A stretch of 64,000 bases of DNA from positions 1-64,000 of the forward strand of contig NZ_JABKKE010000011.1 of the NCBI RefSeq assembly GCF_013166575.1, given 5' to 3'. Position 1 is the stretch's first letter, and each line of letters starts with the position of its first letter. The notes below the pieces were generated by a model. That model saw nothing but the letters and a program-made list of their open reading frames with translations, was not told where the DNA came from and did not search any database. The stretch is from Xylanibacter rodentium (lineage in GTDB: Bacteria; Bacteroidota; Bacteroidia; Bacteroidales; Bacteroidaceae). Position numbers and translations under genes: made by a program. Shown here one piece after another: positions 54,980 to 63,998 of this stretch.

Positions 54980-55075
54980 ATTTTTTATTTTATTAAAATG
55001 TCAGTTCCGCATGTTCTCAAATATTTTGATTATCTTTACCGCAGTAAACAAACAACCCTTAAAACATAGAGAAGA

Positions 55076-56737
55076 ATGGAAAAAGAAATACAAATTCGTT
55101 GCAAAAATAATAAAAAAAAGATAAATATACGCATAGGCAGTACACTTTCTGAGATATTTCGTGAATTAAATCTTGCGATGGAATATGGTCCGGTAAGCGC
55201 AAAGGTGAACAATAAGGTTGAGGGAATGCACTATCGTGTATACAACAGCAAGGACATCGAGTTCCTGAACTTGCATTCGTCATCAGGCATGCGCACATAT
55301 ACACGCACGCTCTTCTTTGTGCTTTGCAAGGCTGTCAACGACCTTTACCCCGATGGGAGCGTGGTGATAGACATACCCGTATCCAACGGATACTATTGTG
55401 ATCTGCGCATAGGTCGTGCCGTGACCGATGCCGATGCCACGGCCATACGCACCAGGATGCAGGAGATAATAGATGCGGCTATTCCCGTGCGCCGTCACGA
55501 ATGTACCACAGAGGAGGCCATCCGCATGTTTGGTGAGATGGGGCGCGAGTCAAAGGCGAAACTTCTTGAAAGCACCGGCCGGCTCTATACCATATATTAT
55601 GATATAGACGGATATCGCGACTATTATTATGGCGTTTTGCTCACCAATACCTCCAAACTTCATCTTTTCGGGCTTGAGAAATATTACGACGGACTGCTGT
55701 TGCGCATACCGTCTGTATCCGACCCTTCGCAGCTGGGCGAATTGATACGTCAGGACAAGATGTTCGAGATATTCAAGGAGCACCACCAGTGGCAGGATAT
55801 TCTCGGACTGTCCACCATCGGCGACCTGAACAGTGCCATAGACAAAGGATGGACCACGGACCTTATAAACCTTTCCGAAGCACTTCAGGAGAAAAAAATA
55901 GTAAAGATAGCCGAAGACATTGCTTCGCGCACTGATGTGAAGATGGTGCTCATTGCCGGTCCGTCGTCGAGCGGCAAGACCACTACATGCAAGCGAATTT
56001 CGGTACAACTTCTGGCCAACGGAATACGCCCTGTGCCCATCTCGCTCGACGATTATTTTATAGACCGTGACAAGACTCCCCGCGATGCTTCGGGTGATTA
56101 CGATTTTGAAAGCCTTTATGCCCTTAATATACCGTTGCTCAACGAACAGATGAACGCCCTTTTTGCCGGCGAGGAGGTGGAGTTGCCGCGTTACGACTTC
56201 CCCACGGGCAAGAGCGTAAGCAGCGGCCGTCGGTTGAAGCTGAGGGGCAACGAAGTGCTTGTCGTTGAAGGAATACATGCGCTCAACCCCGAACTGACGG
56301 CTCACATCCCGGAGAATCAGAAATACCGGGTATACGCCTCTGCACTTACCACCATACTTATAGACTCGCACAACTATGTGCCCACCACCGACAACCGACT
56401 GCTTCGGCGCATCATCCGCGACTACAAGTACCGTGGTGTCAGTGCCCGTGAGACAATACGCCGGTGGCCGTCGGTGCGCAAGGGGGAGAACCGTTGGATA
56501 TTCCCGTTTCAGGAGCAGGCAGACGTGATGTTCAACACGGCCATGCTTTTCGAACTGGCTGTCATCAAGACTCAGGCCGAGCCATTGCTTGAGCTTGTGC
56601 CCGAAAATTGTGAGGAGCATAGTGAGGCCTACCGACTGTTGAAGTTCCTGCATTATATCAAGCCCATACCATACGAACAGGTTCCTTCAACATCGCTTCT
56701 GCGCGAGTTTCTTGGAGGCAGTTCGTTCAGGTACTGA
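55076..56737 (+). CDS. Nucleoside (uridine) kinase with N-terminal TGS/ThrRS-like domains
   Basis: The 553-residue protein joins a TGS-like domain (about 1-65) and a ThrRS second-additional-domain-like region (about 66-185; the zinc His/Cys set is only partly present) to a uridine kinase-like P-loop domain (about 295-500). The kinase has Walker A GPSSSGKTTTCKR and SLDDYFIDRD. This architecture is common in Bacteroidota and Firmicutes. It probably phosphorylates a nucleoside; the role of the N-terminal part is unknown. Confidence 0.9.
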   Translation: MEKEIQIRCKNNKKKINIRIGSTLSEIFRELNLAMEYGPVSAKVNNKVEGMHYRVYNSKDIEFLNLHSSSGMRTYTRTLFFVLCKAVNDLYPDGSVVIDIPVSNGYYCDLRIGRAVTDADATAIRTRMQEIIDAAIPVRRHECTTEEAIRMFGEMGRESKAKLLESTGRLYTIYYDIDGYRDYYYGVLLTNTSKLHLFGLEKYYDGLLLRIPSVSDPSQLGELIRQDKMFEIFKEHHQWQDILGLSTIGDLNSAIDKGWTTDLINLSEALQEKKIVKIAEDIASRTDVKMVLIAGPSSSGKTTTCKRISVQLLANGIRPVPISLDDYFIDRDKTPRDASGDYDFESLYALNIPLLNEQMNALFAGEEVELPRYDFPTGKSVSSGRRLKLRGNEVLVVEGIHALNPELTAHIPENQKYRVYASALTTILIDSHNYVPTTDNRLLRRIIRDYKYRGVSARETIRRWPSVRKGENRWIFPFQEQADVMFNTAMLFELAVIKTQAEPLLELVPENCEEHSEAYRLLKFLHYIKPIPYEQVPSTSLLREFLGGSSFRY

Positions 56738-56748
56738 ATCTCTTTTTT

Positions 56749-56946
56749 ATAATTGAGAATTGAGAGTTGAGAGTTGAGAATTATGATTACCTTTCCTCTA
56801 AAGGAAAAGCATTTCTATACTGCCGGTGTGGGAATCTCAAGATTTTCATGTAATTTTGTACTCTCATTGGGAGAGAGATGTTAAAATGATGATGATATGG
56901 GCTAATCATAATTCTCAACTCTCAACTCTCAACTCTCAATTATAAT
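56749..56946. repeat. Inverted repeat of TTGAGAG/TTGAGAA heptamers
   Basis: Four TTGAGAG/TTGAGAA units followed by TTATGATTA (56749-56789) are mirrored by 56903-56946 with one change, giving about 40 paired bases. The 113-base loop contains the promoter module of the PKD gene. Confidence 0.75.
56791..56859 (+). promoter_or_regulatory. PKD gene promoter with conserved upstream module (copy B)
   Basis: CTTTCCTCTAAAGGAAA (56791-56807), CTGCCGGTG (56820-56828), AATCTC, and a -7 box TAATTTTGT (56851-56859) match the lrgA promoter elements in order and spacing. Confidence 0.7.
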
Positions 56947-56968
56947 TTTTCGATAATAAAACAAGATT

Positions 56969-58819
56969 ATGAAAAAAATTCTACTATTACTATCAATCTT
57001 CGCCGTGTTCGTGACCGGAGTACGGGCAGACGATCTGCGTGCGGCGTTCACGTCGGCACAGTCCTACATCCCCTATTACGTCCAGAACTTTGACAGCGAG
57101 GAGGAATTCTCGTCGTGGACAGTCAATACCACCAATCGCGAAGGCACATGGGAACTGGCGCCAGGAATGGGCTATAACATTACTTTTGACGGCATTGATC
57201 CGGACAACAAGAACTCGCTGACCATCAATTACAGCAAGAATCGTCAGGATGAGACCGCCACATCGCCTGAAATAGACATACTTCCCGGCAGCGTGGTGGA
57301 ATATTACAATTATTTCAGTCCCGTATGGCTTGTCTTTGCCGGATATACGTTTTATGCCACTGACGTGGCTACAGGTGATACCATTCAGTTTCTCAATCAG
57401 TTCCGTTGGGCTCAGGCCGAAGGATATGACGAGACAGCTTGGAAAAAGTTCTCCTTTGACCTGAAGCGTCTGGAAGGCCGCAGGGTCACGTTTTCATTCC
57501 GCTATCAAGGCAGTGACGGAGACCAGCAGCTCATCGACGGATTTCGTGTGATGCAGGTGGACGACAGCGATGATGCCCGCGTGAATGTATACCAGGGCGA
57601 GACCGTTCAGTTCTATGATCGTTCCGAGGGTGACGTGAAGTCGTGGCGATGGGAGTTTGAAGGCGGAGTGCCGGCCACATCGTCCAAGCCTGACCCGGTG
57701 GTGCGTTACGATCGGGCCGGAACTTATTCTGTCAAGCTCACTGTGAGCGACGGCACCGCTCAGTCGGAAACCGTACGTGAGGGGTATGTCATTGTCAGCA
57801 TGCAGCAGCCGGTAGCTCAGATCGGCCTGCCCGAGGAGGGCTATCTGTCACCTTTCGTTGCCACTTTCGTTCCGACTGATGTTCCGCTGCAGTTCCGCAA
57901 TCTGTCCACAGGTATGCCTACATCACTGAAATGGCAGTTTGTTGGAGGCTCGCCGGAAACGAGCACAGAGCAGAATCCCGTTGTCACATACACAAAGAAA
58001 GGCGTCTACAGCCTCTCGCTCACAGCCTCGAACGATGCCGGCACCGACACCGATGCCATGCTGTATGCCGTGCAGGCCGGTGGAGCGCAGTATGTGTGGA
58101 ACATCACCCCTGAGGAAAACTCGTCGCTTGCACAGATCAAACTCGGATGGTACGGCAATTACGCCGGCTCGAATTGGCTCGGGCTTTTGGCCTTTGCCGA
58201 GCATTATGACAAGCCTTTGGCTCCGGCCACGATAGACAGTGTCGACATTTATTTCTACTCCGGCCACACAGTGTCGCCCGACGCCCCCATCACGTTAAGC
58301 ATCTGCCGTCCAGACGCTTCGGGCGCTCCGGGATAAGTGCTCGGCTCTGCTACAATAACGGCCAGTGGCATCGCCATCGACAACTCGTCGTTTGTGCCCA
58401 CGCGTTTTCACCTGTCGTCACCGGTGGAGATAGACAGTGACTTCTTCGTGGTGATAGAAGGCTTCCCCAATGTATCTCAGGATACTGAACCTTACGACTC
58501 GGACGATATTGCCATTGCCTGCGTACGCCGCGCTGAGGGAGGAAAGACCACCACATGGCAGCTTGTGGAGGATCAGGATGATTATGGCAATTCGCTCGGT
58601 ACGAGCCAATGGTTTGAAAACACAGATGATGCCGTGTCGATGGCCGTATGCCCGGTGATTACCTACGACCCACCTGTAATCCCCGACGCCATTGTCCCCG
58701 TTGAGGTTTCTTCTGATGCCGGTGACGATGCCATATACACTCTGCAAGGCATACGTGTTACGGGAACGACGTTGCCTGCGGGCATATATATAAAAGGCGG
58801 TAAAAAGGTGGCCTTTTAA
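56969..58819 (+). pseudogene. Secreted PKD-domain protein interrupted by an in-frame stop codon
   Basis: One reading frame of 617 codons is split by a single TAA at 58334-58336. The first part (455 residues) has a signal peptide (1-20), a choice-of-anchor-J-like jelly-roll (about 28-205), and two PKD domains (about 210-280 and 285-370, SWRWEFEGGVPATSSKPDP and LKWQFVGGSPETS). It also has the start of a further beta domain. The second part (160 residues) completes that domain and ends in a sorting-like tail (DAIYTLQGIRV...LPAGIYIKGGKK). The break would leave the protein without its surface-delivery tail. A sequencing error, recent mutation or read-through are all possible. Confidence 0.8.
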
Positions 58820-58824
58820 GGAGC

Positions 58825-58989
58825 CTCTCTTGGGGCTGTGTCAAAATCCGGTCCATTTTGCTTGTAGGGATATATTCTTGTATTTGTCCGCTAAGTATAT
58901 GCTGAATATCAACATGTTACTAACGGACAAATACAAGAATATGTCCCTACCTTTTGCGATATCTATATTCTGACACAGCCCCAAGAGAG
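58825..58989. mobile_element. 165-bp MITE-like palindromic element (family F, copy 4)
   Basis: Perfect terminal inverted repeats CTCTCTTGGGGCTGTGTCA and TGACACAGCCCCAAGAGAG flank an inner stem of 27 bases (58864-58890 with 58924-58950, one G-U difference). It lies between the stop codons of the PKD gene and murF and probably terminates both. The terminal GGGGCTGTGTCA resembles the ends of several insertion-sequence families; no transposase is present. Confidence 0.75.
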
Positions 58990-58998
58990 AAAAAAAAC

Positions 58999-60342
58999 TC
59001 ACAGCTTTTCCGGCAGCTCGTACAATCTTGTGCTGTGACTGCCTTTTATCAGTATGTATCTTCCTTCAATGTGCTTGCGGTTGATTTCTTCTTTCACCTC
59101 GTCCACATTTCTGAATTTGCGGAATCTGCATTCCGTCCTGCCGAACTCCTCTCCTACGAGCCACACCTCGTCAAAGCCGCAGTCGTCGAGCAAAGCCACT
59201 ATCTTGCTATGCTCGTCTGCGCTCACGTCGCCGAGTTCGCCCATGTCGCCGAGTATGGCCATCTTGGGGCTTGTCTCCATCATCCGGAAGTTGTCGATGG
59301 CCGCAGCCATACTCGTCGGGTTGGCATTGTAGGCATCTACAATCAGACGGTTGTGTGCCGTCACGGTCATTTGCGAACGGTTGTTGCTTGGCATATAGTT
59401 CTCCAGTGCATGGCATATCCTGTCGGCGTCTACACCGAAGTGGCGTCCTACGGTGATTGCGGCCAGCATGTTGTCGGTGTTGTAGGCACCTATCAAGTGT
59501 GTCTGCACCTCGTGCCATTCTCCGGCGGTATGTCCGTCAGCGTGCTCTTCGCGCCATCTGAATCTCAGAAACGGAGCGCAGCCCGTCACTTCACCCCTTA
59601 CATAGGTGTCGTCAAGCGTCGTGGCGCCGTGTGTTTCCTGACGGGGACTCTTGCCGTATCCCACTACATGGGGCAGACCTGTAGCCATGTTTTCCAGAAT
59701 ATCGTTGTCGGCGTTGACAAAGGTAATGCTGTCGGGCTTTGTGCGAAGAAAATCGTAAAGTTCACCCTTTGTGCGAATCACGCCCTCAAACGAGCCGAAG
59801 CCAAGCAGATGGGCACGTCCTACGTTGGTTATCAGTCCGCAGTCGGGTTCGACAATCTCTACCAACGTCTTTATGTCGCCAGGATGGCTTGCACCCATCT
59901 CTACCACGGCAATGTCATGTTCCGGTGTGATGCGGAGCAGTGTCTTTGGCACGCCGATGTCGTTGTTGAAGTTTCCCGCTGTGCAAAGCACATGGTATTT
60001 CTCGGCCAGTACGGCCGCGGTCAGTTCCTTTGTCGTTGTCTTGCCGTTGGTGCCCGTTATTCCTATCACGGGGTTGCAGAATTGCCGGCGGTGATGGCGT
60101 GCGAGCTGTTGCAGCGTCTGAAGGCAGTCGTCTACAAGTATGCACCGTTCGTCCGAGGCATATTCGGCCTCGTCGACCACGGCCCATGAACAACCTTTTT
60201 CAAGTGCCGCCGCTGCAAACCGGTTACCGTCGAACGATTCGCCTTTCAAGGCCACGAATATAGAACCTTGCGGGCAGTCGCGGCTGTCGGTAGTGACCAC
60301 AGGATGTTTTTTGAAAATGCTATAAAGTTCCGATATTTCCAT
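58999..60342 (-). CDS. murF: UDP-MurNAc-tripeptide:D-alanyl-D-alanine ligase
   Basis: MurF adds D-Ala-D-Ala in the last cytoplasmic step of peptidoglycan precursor synthesis. The 447-residue protein has the P-loop GITGTNGKTTTKE, EMGASHPGDI, and the C-terminal ligase domain with VDAYNANPTSM and ILGDMGELGD. The start at 60342 (MEISELYSIF) is chosen because the longer frame adds a non-homologous hydrophobic stretch. It is the only mur ligase in the window. Confidence 0.96.
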   Translation of the reverse strand: MEISELYSIFKKHPVVTTDSRDCPQGSIFVALKGESFDGNRFAAAALEKGCSWAVVDEAEYASDERCILVDDCLQTLQQLARHHRRQFCNPVIGITGTNGKTTTKELTAAVLAEKYHVLCTAGNFNNDIGVPKTLLRITPEHDIAVVEMGASHPGDIKTLVEIVEPDCGLITNVGRAHLLGFGSFEGVIRTKGELYDFLRTKPDSITFVNADNDILENMATGLPHVVGYGKSPRQETHGATTLDDTYVRGEVTGCAPFLRFRWREEHADGHTAGEWHEVQTHLIGAYNTDNMLAAITVGRHFGVDADRICHALENYMPSNNRSQMTVTAHNRLIVDAYNANPTSMAAAIDNFRMMETSPKMAILGDMGELGDVSADEHSKIVALLDDCGFDEVWLVGEEFGRTECRFRKFRNVDEVKEEINRKHIEGRYILIKGSHSTRLYELPEKL

Positions 60343-60442
60343 AATCATCAGCTTTATTATTAGAATCAGCTTTATTACCGTAATATGTATTATTCGGCTG
60401 CAAAAATACATTAAAATTCCCGAACGGTGTAATATAATGATA

Positions 60443-60841
60443 AATAAGTAAGTCAATCAACAGAATTAAACTACATAATCTTCCGGACATAGGATGGGGC
60501 GCCTTGAAAGAACGTGCTTTGGATGGATGCGCCCCAACGGGGCAACGAGCACATAGCCCGGGGCAGAGCGTAGCGGCACCCCGGGAATAATACGATTCAT
60601 ACATTCGCCCTGAAAGGGCAAAAGCGTTAATTATCAAATACTTACATTTTTTTACATTCCATATGTTTTTATGCTTTTGCCCTTTCAGGGCGCGGGGATT
60701 GTCGATGTTTGATTCCCGGGGTGCCGCTACGCTCTGCCCCGGGCTATGTGCTCGTTGCCCCGTTGGGGCGCATCCATCCAGAGTGCGTTCATCCTATATC
60801 CGGACGATAATGTAGTTTAATTTTGTTGACTAACTTATTTT
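60443..60841. mobile_element. Palindromic dispersed element, copy 2 (complete)
   Basis: About 399 bases that fold almost completely on themselves. Ends AATAAGTAAGTCAATCAACA and TTGTTGACTAACTTATTTT carry 50-base imperfect terminal repeats with CATAATCTTCCGGACATAGG. Inside are GCGCCCCAACGGGGC, CCCGGGGCAGAGCG and GCCCTGAAAGGGCAAAAGC blocks and their complements. A truncated copy lies at 38-384 and a relic at 16663-16715. No coding capacity. Confidence 0.8.
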
Positions 60842-60869
60842 GATAATCTTTACAGGCAAATTATAAAGT

Positions 60870-60979
60870 AATATAACTTATATTACTTATCAATATAACT
60901 TATATTACTTATCAATATAACTTATATTACTTATCAATATAACTTATATTACTTATCAATATGACTTATATTATATAAT
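60870..60979. repeat. 22-bp tandem repeat array
   Basis: Four perfect copies of a 22-base unit (AATATAACTTATATT plus ACTTATC) and a fifth diverged copy. It is about 235 bases upstream of the thioredoxin-TonB gene and directly after the palindromic element. Confidence 0.85.
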
Positions 60980-61214
60980 GGTGTTTGCCCAGTTGCCGTT
61001 ACATCACTTAACATAGACGTTTGTGTCTTTTATATTTTTAGTTGAAGATTTAAATATGCAAAGATTTTTAGTTTTAACACAGGCAAGAGTTCGCCATTCC
61101 TCTGTGTTTTTCAGAAACATAAACTTATTTTATCCATTTGCAATTGTTGTTCGGGATTTTTTTCGTATTTTTGTCTCCGCATATGAATAAAAGATAGATA
61201 TATTTATAAAAGCT

Positions 61215-62180
61215 ATGAACAGAATCATTCTTCTTGTAATAATGTTGATAGGCGTTGTTGCCGGTGTAGCGGCTCAGGACGATGCCGATGCAAAGTATGC
61301 CTCCGAATTGTTGAAACCCGGAGTTGAGGCTCCGGACTTTACCATTTCAAACTCAGGTTCCTCTTACGACGGTACGTCGCTCAGTTCGCTGCGTGGTAAG
61401 TATGTGGTGGTTGATTTCTGGGCGTCGTGGTGTCCGGACTGCCGTAAGGACATCAGAAAGATAAGGTGGATGAACCGTCGTTTCGCTTCCGACAGTATCG
61501 TTTTTGTGGGTGTGTCGTTTGACAAGAGCGAGGAGGCGTGGCGCAAGTGTATCGCCGACAGTTCGATGACATGGATGCAGCATCGCGAGCAGAAGCCGTG
61601 GAAGGAGACCAAGATATCAAAGGACTACAACATAAAGTGGATTCCGTCGATTTATCTCATCGGTCCCGACGGCCGCGTTGTGCTCGGCACGGTGATGCCC
61701 GACAAGTTGCGCAAGGCTCTCGGAGACATTGCCCCTGAGGCCGCCGCACGGGGGAAGAGGGCGGTGAGCGGAGACATTCCGAAAGTCGCGGGGATATCCG
61801 GCATTGCCGACTTTGACAGGTTTCCGGGAGGATGTGATGCGCTGCAGAAATATTTAAAACGAAACATGCAATACCCGGATATGGCCACCAAACTACAGGC
61901 TGCCGGCCATGTGGTGATGCACTATACGGTAAATCCGGATGGAAGCATAACGGATATTACGGCCACCGACTGCAAATTGGAATATATCAATACGGCCATG
62001 CTCGACAAGTATACCGCAGAGCAGCAGGGCGAGATGCGCAAGGAATGTGTGCGACTGTTTGCAAAAGAGGGATATCGGCTTATCAAGAGTATGCCTAAGT
62101 GGAAGGCGGCAAGGAACGGCGGTCCGCTGAAAATAACATTGCCGCTGAATTTCACAGGGGTAGAATTGATTGAAAGATAG
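61215..62180 (+). CDS. Exported TlpA-like thioredoxin with TonB-type C-terminal domain
   Basis: This 321-residue protein has a signal peptide (1-20, ending VAAQD) and a TlpA/AhpC-TSA thioredoxin domain (about 35-165). Its redox site is WCPDC (residues about 74-78), with the cis-proline segment KWIPSIYLI. The C-terminal part (about 200-315) matches the TonB/energy-transducer C domain (YPDMATKLQAAGHVVMHYTVNPDGSITDI). The same TonB-like fold occurs on the M56 protein in this window. A periplasmic disulfide reductase role is likely; the tail probably binds a partner rather than drives transport. Confidence 0.87.
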   Translation: MNRIILLVIMLIGVVAGVAAQDDADAKYASELLKPGVEAPDFTISNSGSSYDGTSLSSLRGKYVVVDFWASWCPDCRKDIRKIRWMNRRFASDSIVFVGVSFDKSEEAWRKCIADSSMTWMQHREQKPWKETKISKDYNIKWIPSIYLIGPDGRVVLGTVMPDKLRKALGDIAPEAAARGKRAVSGDIPKVAGISGIADFDRFPGGCDALQKYLKRNMQYPDMATKLQAAGHVVMHYTVNPDGSITDITATDCKLEYINTAMLDKYTAEQQGEMRKECVRLFAKEGYRLIKSMPKWKAARNGGPLKITLPLNFTGVELIER

Positions 62181-62223
62181 TTGTGCGTATTGGCTTGTAG
62201 TGAACTGAAAAGCAGAAATCAGA

Positions 62224-62299
62224 ACTTGCAGGGGCATGTCCTTTATCCCGCCGCGGTGAAACAACCATGCAGCTGAATAAAAGACACGGCCCTGCAAGT
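62224..62299. terminator. Inverted repeat between the thioredoxin-TonB and MaoC genes
   Basis: ACTTGCAGGGGCATGTCCTT plus TAT pairs with ATAAAAGACACGGCCCTGCA plus AGT, with a few mismatches, around a 30-base loop. It likely terminates both convergent genes. Confidence 0.65.
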
Positions 62300-62348
62300 G
62301 TTCCGGCACAGGCTTTCATGTAGTGTCGTCAATTACGGCGGCACCGTG

Positions 62349-62813
62349 CTATTCGAAATAATAAAGGAATGTGGCCACACCTTCAAGTGCCGGCTTGCGT
62401 GCGTCCTTTATCTCAATCTTGAACTTAATCTCAGCCTTGCACACGCCGCGCAGGTCGGCTATCGACTGAAGTGTTGTGACCAGCCGTACGCTCGAGCCGG
62501 TCACTACGGCCTGTCCGAACTTCATCTTGTCCATTCCGTAGTTCACCATCATCTTCAGGTTGTTCACTTCGATAATCTGGTTCCACATATGCGGCAGCAG
62601 CGACAGTGTGAGATAGCCGTGGGCGATGGTGCTCTTGTACGGGCTCTCCACCTTGGCACGCTCCGTGTCTACATGTATCCACTGATGGTCTAATGTGGCA
62701 TCGGCAAAGAGGTTGATACGTTCCTGATTCACTTCCACCCAGTCGGACGTGCCGAGCACTTCACCGAGGTGTGATGCAAATTCCTCGTATGAGTTTACTA
62801 TAAGTTTTTCCAT
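62349..62813 (-). CDS. MaoC-family (R)-specific enoyl-CoA hydratase-like protein
   Basis: The 154-residue protein has the hot-dog fold motif FADATLDHQWIHVDTERA (Asp/His catalytic pair) and a STIAHGYLTLSLLPHMW stretch, as in the PhaJ/NodN group. These enzymes hydrate trans-2-enoyl-CoA to (R)-3-hydroxyacyl-CoA. Its neighbours give no pathway clue. A TACTTTTGC -7 box lies on the minus strand at 62874-62882. Confidence 0.9.
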   Translation of the reverse strand: MEKLIVNSYEEFASHLGEVLGTSDWVEVNQERINLFADATLDHQWIHVDTERAKVESPYKSTIAHGYLTLSLLPHMWNQIIEVNNLKMMVNYGMDKMKFGQAVVTGSSVRLVTTLQSIADLRGVCKAEIKFKIEIKDARKPALEGVATFLYYFE

Positions 62814-63119
62814 GTTCTTTTATTTATTGGTTGTTTTATAGAGTATGTCATAAGTGTAGTCCGGTAAGGACATGCAAAAGTATCAATAAAATCTCGATAA
62901 AGAGTTGTAAACATCCTTGCTTTAACATAAGTTAATTTGCGTTTGGCCCCGTTTTACATATCAAGTCTTTCAGTTTTTATTGAGAGCGAAGTCTTTAAAA
63001 ATGAGTTATCGCTCATTTTGTCAGTTAAGATTTGTTTGTGACAAAAAGTTTTAAATACGGCTTATTTACGATAATTATATGTAAATTTGCCAAAATATTC
63101 CGATACATAATATACTGCA
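62814..63119. other. Divergent MaoC/folP intergenic region
   Basis: It holds both promoters (MaoC -7 box at 62874-62882; folP -7 box TAAATTTGC at 63082-63090) and a small palindrome AAAATGAG/CTCATTTT at 62997-63018 that could be an operator or terminator. No gene. Confidence 0.5.
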
Positions 63120-63998
63120 ATGACACAACCTGTCAATTATACAATAAACGTACATGGCACTTTGATAGACCTCGGCCGGCCTCAGGTGATGGGCATACTC
63201 AACGTTACGCCCGACTCGTTCTATGCCGGCAGCCGCAAACAGACTGAGCGTGAGATAGCCGAAAGAGCATGCCGCATAGTGGAAGAAGGAGGCTCGATTG
63301 TTGATGTGGGAGCATTCTCCACACGTCCCGGTGCGCCTGTGGTGAGCGAGGCGGAGGAGATGGAACGTTTGCGCCGCGGGCTTGCCACGGTGCGCCGCGT
63401 GTTGCCGGATGCCGTACTCAGTGTCGACACGTTCCGTCCGGATGTTGCCCGTATGGCTGTCGAGGAATATGGCGTGGGGATAATTAACGATGTGTCGGAG
63501 GGCAATGTGGGCGGAGCCTTTGGCGGAACGGATGCGTCAGTCTATGAAAATCGTGGTCTTGCGGCGTCGGGTGTGCCCGCTATGTTCGCAATGGTGGCCC
63601 GCCTTGGGGTTCCATATATACTGATGTCGTTGAAACCGACATTGCCCGAAATGCTCAAGGCCTTTGCCGCAGAGGTTCAGCAGCTGCGTGATCTTGGTGT
63701 GAAAGATATAATACTCGACCCCGGGTTCGGCTTTGGCAAGACTCTTGAACAGAACTATGCCGTCATAGCCGGTCTCGATCGCATGCTATGTCTGGGATTG
63801 CCGGTGCTTGTGGGCGTATCGCGAAAGTCTATGGTGTGGAAACTTCTCGGAGGCGGTGCCGATGATGCACTTACAGGCACCACAGTGCTGCACGCCTTGG
63901 CTTTGGAGCGCGGTGCCTCGATACTGCGGGTGCACGACGTGCGCCAGGCCGTGGAGGCAGTGGCGGTGGTGGGACAGATGATGAGTGAAGAGTTCTGA
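63120..63998 (+). CDS. folP: Dihydropteroate synthase
   Basis: FolP condenses p-aminobenzoate with 6-hydroxymethyl-dihydropterin pyrophosphate in folate synthesis and is the sulfonamide target. The 292-residue protein has VMGILNVTPDSFYAG, DVGAFSTRPGA (a GG-to-GA variant of DVGGESTRPGA typical of Bacteroidota), SVDTFRPDVA, INDVSEG, ILDPGFGFGKT and GVSRKSM. It is complete inside the window, with its stop two bases before the end. Confidence 0.96.
   Translation: MTQPVNYTINVHGTLIDLGRPQVMGILNVTPDSFYAGSRKQTEREIAERACRIVEEGGSIVDVGAFSTRPGAPVVSEAEEMERLRRGLATVRRVLPDAVLSVDTFRPDVARMAVEEYGVGIINDVSEGNVGGAFGGTDASVYENRGLAASGVPAMFAMVARLGVPYILMSLKPTLPEMLKAFAAEVQQLRDLGVKDIILDPGFGFGKTLEQNYAVIAGLDRMLCLGLPVLVGVSRKSMVWKLLGGGADDALTGTTVLHALALERGASILRVHDVRQAVEAVAVVGQMMSEEF

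Larger units (their letters stand above)
60343..61214. other. Repeat-rich interval between murF and the thioredoxin gene
   Basis: This 870-base interval contains the murF -7 box (minus-strand TATTTTTGC, 60400-60408), the full palindromic element, a 22-bp tandem array, and the promoter of the thioredoxin-TonB gene (TATTTTTGT near 61166). No gene is seen. Confidence 0.65.

Noticed and set aside
60870..60979. CRISPR array
   Set aside because: The 22-base units are directly adjacent with no spacers.
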